Shown here in pieces: positions 57,797 through 64,000 of a DNA stretch of 64,000 nucleotides; the first letter of the stretch is position 1, and the number at the start of each line of letters is the position of its first letter. This stretch comes from Malachius bipustulatus. Taxonomy: Eukaryota; Arthropoda; Insecta; Coleoptera; Melyridae. The position numbers and the translations under genes are program-made. Under the pieces are notes generated by a model, which was given only the letters and a program-made list of their open reading frames with translations, did not search any database and had not been told where the DNA came from. Location: the NCBI GenBank assembly GCA_910589415.1, contig OU342637.1:23411162-23475161 (forward strand), read 5' to 3'.

Positions 57797-58894
57797 TTAT
57801 GTAAACAATATAGGCGAGAAAGGACCAGTAGTGACGCCAGGGGCTGGTCATAACGGCCCACCGCCAGACATTAGTATAAAAGCATTCCAACTCAAAGTAT
57901 TGTGCTCTGTAGATAACAAAATCGCTGTTACTGTTGCGAAATCCGACGTTATTAAAACTTCTAAGAACGCAAATATCTATCTTATACTGGATATATCCGT
58001 CTAATATAAATCATCAAAAAAACAAGTTCTCAGTTAAGACTTCCTACCTAGTCCTTTCCTGGAATCGAGAAAAGTTAAAAAGTAAAATCGAGTAGGTAAT
58101 AATAAGTAATAGTTAAAAGTTTAGATTTTGTGAAGAAGTGAAATTTTATTTTAAAATATGAAAAACGCCCCTATATAGATCGAAGATATAGAAAAACAAT
58201 CAAAAAGTGAAACACCAGAATGCGTTAAGTATTTTCTCAGGAAATTAAGACCATTTTCGGATTGGTAATGGAAGTAACAGTGATGCAACAAACCCAAGTC
58301 ATATAAACATGTAAGGAAAATCCCTAGCATCTTCATTACATATATAAATGTAGAGAAAGCCCTTCAAATGTGATAGGAGGTTTAAAGACTAAGTGGGAGT
58401 TCTTGACGTGGCATTGCCAAATGGAGTACTAAATTATACCAACCTCAATTAAAGCTGCTAAGTCCCATTAAAGTATTAATTCTAGAGAAAGACATTTAAA
58501 TACATCAGTTGAATGGTTGCAATAGATATGAAGTGTTGCTCTTTAACAGCTGAAAACGAATTCGATTTCAGTTACATGCAGGTATATGTACAATATTGAA
58601 TTTTCTCCATATCTGTAGGTTTTTGATTGAAATGTGTTGCTTACAAATGAGGAAAAGGAAATGTTAATAAAAGTATCTTATCAGTATTTTAAAAGCCTGA
58701 TGAGAGTTTTCTTTAGCATCTCGTCTCAAATGAATTTGAACAGAACAGTGCTTCTGGTATACAAAATAAATTTACTTAGCTATATTTCTATTTGATCATT
58801 TCTCTTTTCTATGCAGCGAAATATGAACACTTTTAACCCCATCTTAACCCTTTTTATTTTAGCTCTTTCCAGTACATGGCATCGAAGTGCTTAC
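57797..58894. other. Intronic sequence without recognised feature
   Basis: Between foldback K and the first visible Ig exon. No ORF with a domain. Confidence 0.5.
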
Positions 58895-59065
58895 CCCTGT
58901 TCATCTCGCCACTGCTGCCAGGAAGAAGCATGTGATCCCCGTCTTCCCTGCGCCATATAATGCGGGGCTCTGGATGACCAGTGGCGGTGCAGCTTAGGGT
59001 AACGTTTTCACCCTCGGAAATAATGACGTCGCCGCTTGTGCCGATATCGTCGATGTCAGGTGGAA
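58895..59065 (-). CDS. DIP/lachesin-like exon: first half of Ig domain 2
   Basis: The exon lies between a TTTTCCAG acceptor and a GTAAGC donor (171 nt, phase 1 at both ends). The translation begins VPPDIDDIGTSGDVIISEG, then has an N-glycosylation sequon NVT, the B-strand Cys in LSCTATGHPEP and the C-strand Trp in IIWRREDG. VPP-(D/x)-I followed by a WRRE(D/N) motif is characteristic of the second Ig of lachesin and DIP proteins, which in flies and other insects bind Dpr partners and shape synaptic specificity. The preceding exon must end with a G that completes the Val codon. Codons are fairly GC-rich compared with the AT-rich flanks, as expected for conserved coding sequence. Confidence 0.9.
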
Positions 59066-59156
59066 CTGGAAAAGATATTATGTTTTTAGATTGTTTAGAC
59101 AGAAATAATGGTGTAGGGTTTCAATTTTTAGAATGCTGTCGATTAAACAACATTAA

Positions 59157-60339
59157 GGGTGGTATGCTAGAAACTAGATTTCGTATTTGACAGCGCTGTT
59201 AACAACGGCACTGTTGTTAAAAATCACTTTGACATGGTCACGTGACCATGTTAAATGCTTTAACATCGCCATGTCAAATTTCATGTTGACAACGGCCTTA
59301 AAGCTGAAATCACCCAATTTGGTATGCTAGAAAGGATAATCGAGTAGGAACAGTTGAATGTCAATGTTAAATGGCCATGTTACAATAATCACAGGGTATG
59401 GATCGATTAATTATTATTAGCTGTCAAATTTTAGGTAGATTTTTAATAAATCCAGTATTATTCCAGAGTGAAGTGTTTTTCCTATGTTTATTTACAGTGT
59501 CATCACAACTAAATATCAACAATCTTGTTCCATAAATTGAAAATTAACCAAATAGGTACCTACCTAGTATTTTTATACTATAATTTCAGTTTGAAGTATT
59601 TTATAACCCCTTTCTATTATACAAGATTTTAATTATTAAAAATTGACAATGGTGGGCATCAGATCTTGAATTTCCAAAAATTTTCTTCCAGAAAGTACCT
59701 AGTAACTGTAGAAACACAGCAGGGACGCATTTTTAGATTGAAAAAATAACGTAATGTGTGAACATACTTTACCATGGGCGGAGTAAATAGGGAAATATTT
59801 ATTATTTTTCCTGCTTGATGTGTATTTTTCATTTAGATTCAGAATAAAATTAAATAAATAAAAAAACATTAACCATGGGCAGACCAAAATGGGTTGGTGG
59901 AAATGTTATTTAATTAAATTATTTTTCTTGCTTGATGTTTACTACTTTGAAACTTTACGTTTGTTATTATTTGTTACAACACAACACAACAGTATAGATC
60001 ATGCGCATGCGTTCAGTAGGCACTAGCCAACATCTAACAACGCGAAACCAAAATCGACCTCGACCATCTCGGATCACCGATTTAGACCGATTAATCACGA
60101 AATTGAACTTCGGTTCAGCTTTGATCTGGCTTGTGAATTGTTCTTAGCCTGTAATGAGCGAATATACAACGTTGCCGCTATTGTTCACGTTACATTTTTA
60201 ACACGATGATGTTACCTAACAACAGTGTCAAATCATGAATATTTCGTTCTGGCATACCGAATTGATTTTAACAACAATGTCAGATTGACATCGGTGTTAC
60301 GTTAACAACGTCAAATAAGATTTTCTAGCATACGACCCA
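59157..60339. mobile_element. Candidate DNA element with GTATGCTAGAAA inverted ends
   Basis: The left end GGGTGGTATGCTAGAAACTA and the right end read inward, GGGTCGTATGCTAGAAAATC, match, and both are followed by TATTTGAC. Additional copies of TGGTATGCTAGAAA (59320) and GTTAACAAC/AACAACGTCAA-type words occur inside. No transposase ORF. Superfamily unknown. Confidence 0.55.
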
Positions 60340-60917
60340 TAGCGTAACAATCTAAAGTAGAAAATTGTAACGCTTTATTTTATTCGCGGTAAAATAATTT
60401 TTTTCGCGCTGTTAATTATTATACTATTTACTTGATTAGAACAGTTTTCATTGGTCGCTTGAATTGCCATGGCGGCGTCTAACAAAACTCTACAGCTAAT
60501 TTTCAGTATACAGGTTGTTTTATGAATTTGAGGCATGGGGAAGTCACATGTTCCCTTAAATGTTGTTTTAAGTTAAGTTTAAAAAGCTGCTTCTGCTGCT
60601 ATAATTAGATTTTTAATCAGTTACATTATCGAGAAAATCGGGGAGAAGTTTTTTCTAAAATTTGTGACGTAATTTTCGTCACAAATAAAAAATCGCACCT
60701 ATTGAATAAGTAGTGTTAATTTGTGAAATATAAAGCTATAAGAGAGAACGAAGTCATAAATCTAAAACTTTACCGCGCTTTTCTTGAAAATCTACAGACT
60801 TAAAATCTAACTACTAGCAACAGAAGCAGGTTTTCAATCTTCCACACTATTATACCTTTTAAACGTAAATTTCAGAAAAAGTAAAATCAAATTCAGTAAA
60901 AAGGACTTGTAGAATAA

Positions 60918-61929
60918 TACAGGGTGCACCTGACTGCACCATGTATCCTTCTCTATATTGCTATCTCCTGAATGCTGAGAGATATAGGGTCGGTTAGATT
61001 AGAGAAAAGATGCGCAGTTTTGTGACCATCTCGAATTCGTCAAAACATGCAAGATATCTGTGACCGTTCCTGAAATATCCTGAAAAAACTGAAAAAGCGA
61101 GATTTCTTATTTTCCGCACATCTTTTTTATTATTGGAAATTAATAAATAATTGTTTGTAGGCTTACATAAGCCGTTAAGAGCTATCCATCTGACATTTCA
61201 AAAATTTTCAAGGCCCACTAGATCCAAGAGTTTTCACAGTCAACTTTCGTTTTTCTCATGGCCGCCATATTATTTTTTTATATCGTTCGATTTGAAAAAA
61301 ATAAGGGAAACCAAAAATTAATAAACTTCAAAAAAAAAATTCAGATTTTTATTCTTCTTTTTTCAGAGAAAAACCTAAAAAAAAATCGTCAAAAAACGTC
61401 AACATTTGTAAAATACGCCGAAATAGCGCTGGCCTTATGGTTTTTTAATTTATCTATGAAATTTGGTCTAAAAATGTGTCTTTTTTGTAAAGAAAAAAGA
61501 AGAATAAAAATGTTTTAAATTTATTTTTTGAAGTTTAACAATTTTTAGTTTTTATGATTTTTTTATACCGAACAATATAAAAAAACAATATGGTGGCCAT
61601 AAGAAAAACGAAAGTTGACTATGAAAATTCTGGTATCTAGTCGGCTTTGAAAATTTTTGAAATGTCAGATGGGTAGCTCTTGACGACTTATGTAAACCCA
61701 CAAAAAATTATTCATTAATATCCAATAATAAAAAAGATATCGAAAAAATAAGAAATCTCGATTTTTCAGTTTTTTCAGGATATTTCAGGAACGGTCACAG
61801 ATATCTTGTATGTCTCGACGGAATCGAGATGGCCACAAAATTGCGCTCCTTTGGACTTGTTTAACCGACCCTGTATCTGTTAGCGTTAGGAAATAGCAAT
61901 ATAGAGAAGGATATATGGTGCACCCTGTA
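60918..61929. mobile_element. Foldback element, family A copy 2
   Basis: Same family and arrangement as 1472-2477, about 1012 bp. Near the left end the GTGCACC motif is partly duplicated (GTGCACCTGACTGCACC), a small insertion relative to copy 1. The ORF-like stretch at 61258-61518 is arm sequence, not a gene. Confidence 0.85.
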
Positions 61930-62712
61930 TACTATTATTCTCATTGTGCTTATAAATAATAGTATATTATACTATAAGGGAGAGAAATGCGTTATTTTGG
62001 CAGAGGTGCAATTTGAAACCCGAGGGCGAAGCCCGAGGGCTACAATGCACGAGGACAATATGTCTCCCGAAGACAACATCTCTCCCGAATGGTATATGCT
62101 ATTTTTTCCACGGTCTCATTAACTTAAAAACACATATTATGTCATTATGATGAAGTAAGTAGCACCAGAATTATTGTATTCGGATTTGATCATTTATTTA
62201 GTAGCCGTTGTGTTGTCATAACTACGAAATAAATAATAACTACGTTCTCCATAATGTAAACTCCCTTGGGAGCATTATACTCCCTTTGGGAATAATCGAC
62301 TACTTCTGTTTTAATTTTGATGTCAAACTGATTTCTACTCCCGACTGTGGAAAAAAAGTTAGCGTAAAAATTAATTTGTTTTACTTGATCAATTAGCACT
62401 TCTTGAAAGCTATGCACTAGAAAGATATTAAAATAAATTGCTAGCCAAATCCTACTCTCCTGGCTATTGTGGTGAGATGATTATGAGATGAGCAGAAAAA
62501 TCTAGTTACGGTTATTTTTTTTTTTTTTAAGAGGATTTAACAAATAAATTAGATTGTGCATCCAATTAATTCGTGAGAAAAAAACTCGCCATAAATGTTT
62601 GTGTGAAGCTAATTAAGTTTTACAAAGGTAAATATACTCGTTACTCAAAATATCTGGACATATAATGGCATTTCTAAAAAATCTCATTTATTTTAAATTA
62701 TCAAAGCTATAA

Positions 62713-63061
62713 TACAGTGTACCCAGGATAAGAATGAACAGCATGGGGATCTCGGAAACCGTAAGAGATACAGGGTGGGTTAAGTTGGCAAAAACTCGGG
62801 CAGTTTAGTGTTTAATTATATTCTCTGGAGAAAACCAGAAAATTCTGCTTATTTCCAGAGCTGTAAAAAAATATATTATGATTTTTATATGAGGGATATA
62901 AGCCTCTTCAAGGGATATAAAACACCCCTTCAAATCACTCTCGCTTGGAGGGTATATTATGGGACCATTGTTCATCTAAGCGCTTGTATCAAAATACTCT
63001 TATTAATATTATTAAAAAAAAATATCCCCATTTTGTTCATTCTTATCCTGGGCACACTGTA
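62713..63061. mobile_element. Short TACAGTGT-ended element, family L (349 bp)
   Basis: Starts TACAGTGTACCCAGGATAAG and ends CTTATCCTGGGCACACTGTA, an inverted repeat of about 30 bp. An internal GATACAGGGTGGGTTAAGTT at 62769 is an isolated terminus. The ORF 62808-63071 lies inside and has no recognised domain. Confidence 0.7.
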
Positions 63062-64000
63062 CATAATGTAAATCAGAGTGATAAATTTTTTCAGATTAAT
63101 TTTTGTATCAATCAACTTTGATTTTACCGATTATACGAAAATATTTTACAAACACTCCTACCTATATTAATCAAAAAATGTGAAATTAAGTTTTAAAATC
63201 TTCTCAGTTATAAACCAGACTTATTTATAGTTTTCGCGGAGTATATATTTCCTATCTCCTTAGGAATCAGCAATATTTCAAACGCTTCCGAGGTAGTTTT
63301 TGTATTATTTGTGAAAAGTCGCCTAGGGAAATGCCTGAACGTGGATAGTGCTCTTTTGCTGCACGGTGCATAAGGCAAAGAAAATACGAGCGGCTTAACA
63401 GAACATACATGTTTTATCTTGGACTCTTATAAACAACTAAGCGGGATGATTTCCCTGGCACGCCACCGCCACAACCACTACAACCCTTTACGGTCCCGCA
63501 TGCTGCCTCTCGTAGTAACGTTAGCATATGGACGAGACATATGTCACATCGCTCTCCAGGAGCTCCACGTCGGAAATAAAAACCTCTAAAGGAAATTCAA
63601 CCAAAGTGCAAACCAAATCCATGTCTGCGATAAATGGCTGGGGAAATCGAAAGGCGCACACTAGGCGACATTTTCACGCTGAATATGAACGATCGACTAT
63701 TCTAGGCCCGGTTTTTTGTAGCAGCATATTTAATAAACTGCCTGGACTGGAGCATTGTCGCACAATCAGTTACAGCTATTCTTAATTTTTGAAATTTTTT
63801 TTGGATTTGAAAAGTTGAATTTCTGAATGTGGAAACCTTGTAAATTTTAGAAAAGATGCACCACACAAAATATTCTGTTCATTGGAAGTTTTTCACTCGG
63901 AGAGTCAGAAGTTATATGCCTAATATTTTTTTATTTATTAAAAAAAAGGGAGCATCGGCCTTAGCTGTGTAAATAAGACATAGTCGCTTCACTCTGATAA
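63062..64000. other. Upstream intronic sequence, GC-richer near 63440-63780
   Basis: The plus-strand frame 63528-63785 (85 residues, basic and Ser/Thr-rich) is not recognised. The base composition change might mark a diverged repeat or regulatory sequence. No Ig1-like exon was seen on the minus strand. Confidence 0.35.

Larger units (their letters stand above)
7643..59065 (-). other. Gene span: DIP/lachesin-like Ig-superfamily receptor, partial at both ends
   Basis: Six exons on the minus strand join in frame, with intron phases 1-1-2-1-1 between consecutive exons. They total 741 nt and encode Ig2, Ig3, a Thr-rich stalk and a Ser/Gly/Asn linker. This order, and motifs such as WRREDG, YLCIASNDVPPAVSKRV and DFGTYSCVASN, match insect DPR-interacting proteins and lachesin, which are GPI-linked neuronal recognition proteins. 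Ig1 and the signal peptide should be upstream (above 59065) and were not found up to 64000. The anchor exon was not found below 7643. Introns are 5345, 41303, 2551, 63 and 1420 bp. Which DIP paralogue this is cannot be decided here. Confidence 0.88.

Noticed and set aside
59066..64000. Search for the Ig1 exon of the DIP-like gene
   Set aside because: No minus-strand frame with the expected Ig1 features and a donor leaving a single G was seen.

Overview
This window reads as AT-rich, intron-dominated animal DNA from an arthropod, most likely an insect (a beetle is possible, but the sequence alone does not fix the order). The only host gene I can support runs on the minus strand. It is a cell-surface immunoglobulin-superfamily gene of the DIP/lachesin (IgLON-like) type. 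Six coding exons are visible: 59065-58895, 53549-53421, 12117-11979, 9427-9279, 9215-9117 and 7696-7643. All have GT..AG borders and intron phases that chain without a break. Together they encode Ig domain 2, Ig domain 3, a mucin-like Thr/Pro stalk and a short linker. The Ig1/signal exons should lie beyond the right edge of the window. The last exon(s), presumably carrying the membrane or GPI anchor, lie to the left or were not recognised. No RNA gene, CRISPR array or bacterial-style operon was seen.

Most of the rest is transposable-element DNA, much of it in one 41-kb intron (12118-53420). Main items: (1) a structurally complete non-LTR retrotransposon on the minus strand (17848-22541) with two uninterrupted ORFs, a (TAAA)n tail and a perfect 53-bp target-site duplication; it sits inside an older palindromic element. 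(2) A BEL/Pao LTR retrotransposon deletion derivative (36118-39383) with a full 5' LTR, gag-protease ORF, no RT/RNase H/integrase, a 59-bp remnant of the 3' LTR and a TTAAT duplication. (3) A piggyBac-like non-autonomous element (48002-49789) flanked by TTAA. (4) Two 408-bp MITE copies in opposite orientation near the two ends of the window. (5) Two LTR-like segments without internal regions. (6) Degraded LINE fragments near 5950, 8630 and 13985-15600.

The most distinctive feature is a swarm of large foldback (palindromic) or terminally inverted elements that begin TACAGGGTG and end CACCCTGTA. At least a dozen units, about 350 to 1750 bp long, are present, often nested, and some share a core while their outer arms differ. 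One (44157-45521) carries at its centre a decayed helix-turn-helix segment that looks like the N-terminus of a Tc1/mariner-type transposase. This agrees with the TA at every element border and suggests how the families arose.

Stretches not listed as features appear to be intronic or degenerate repeat sequence with no recognisable gene.
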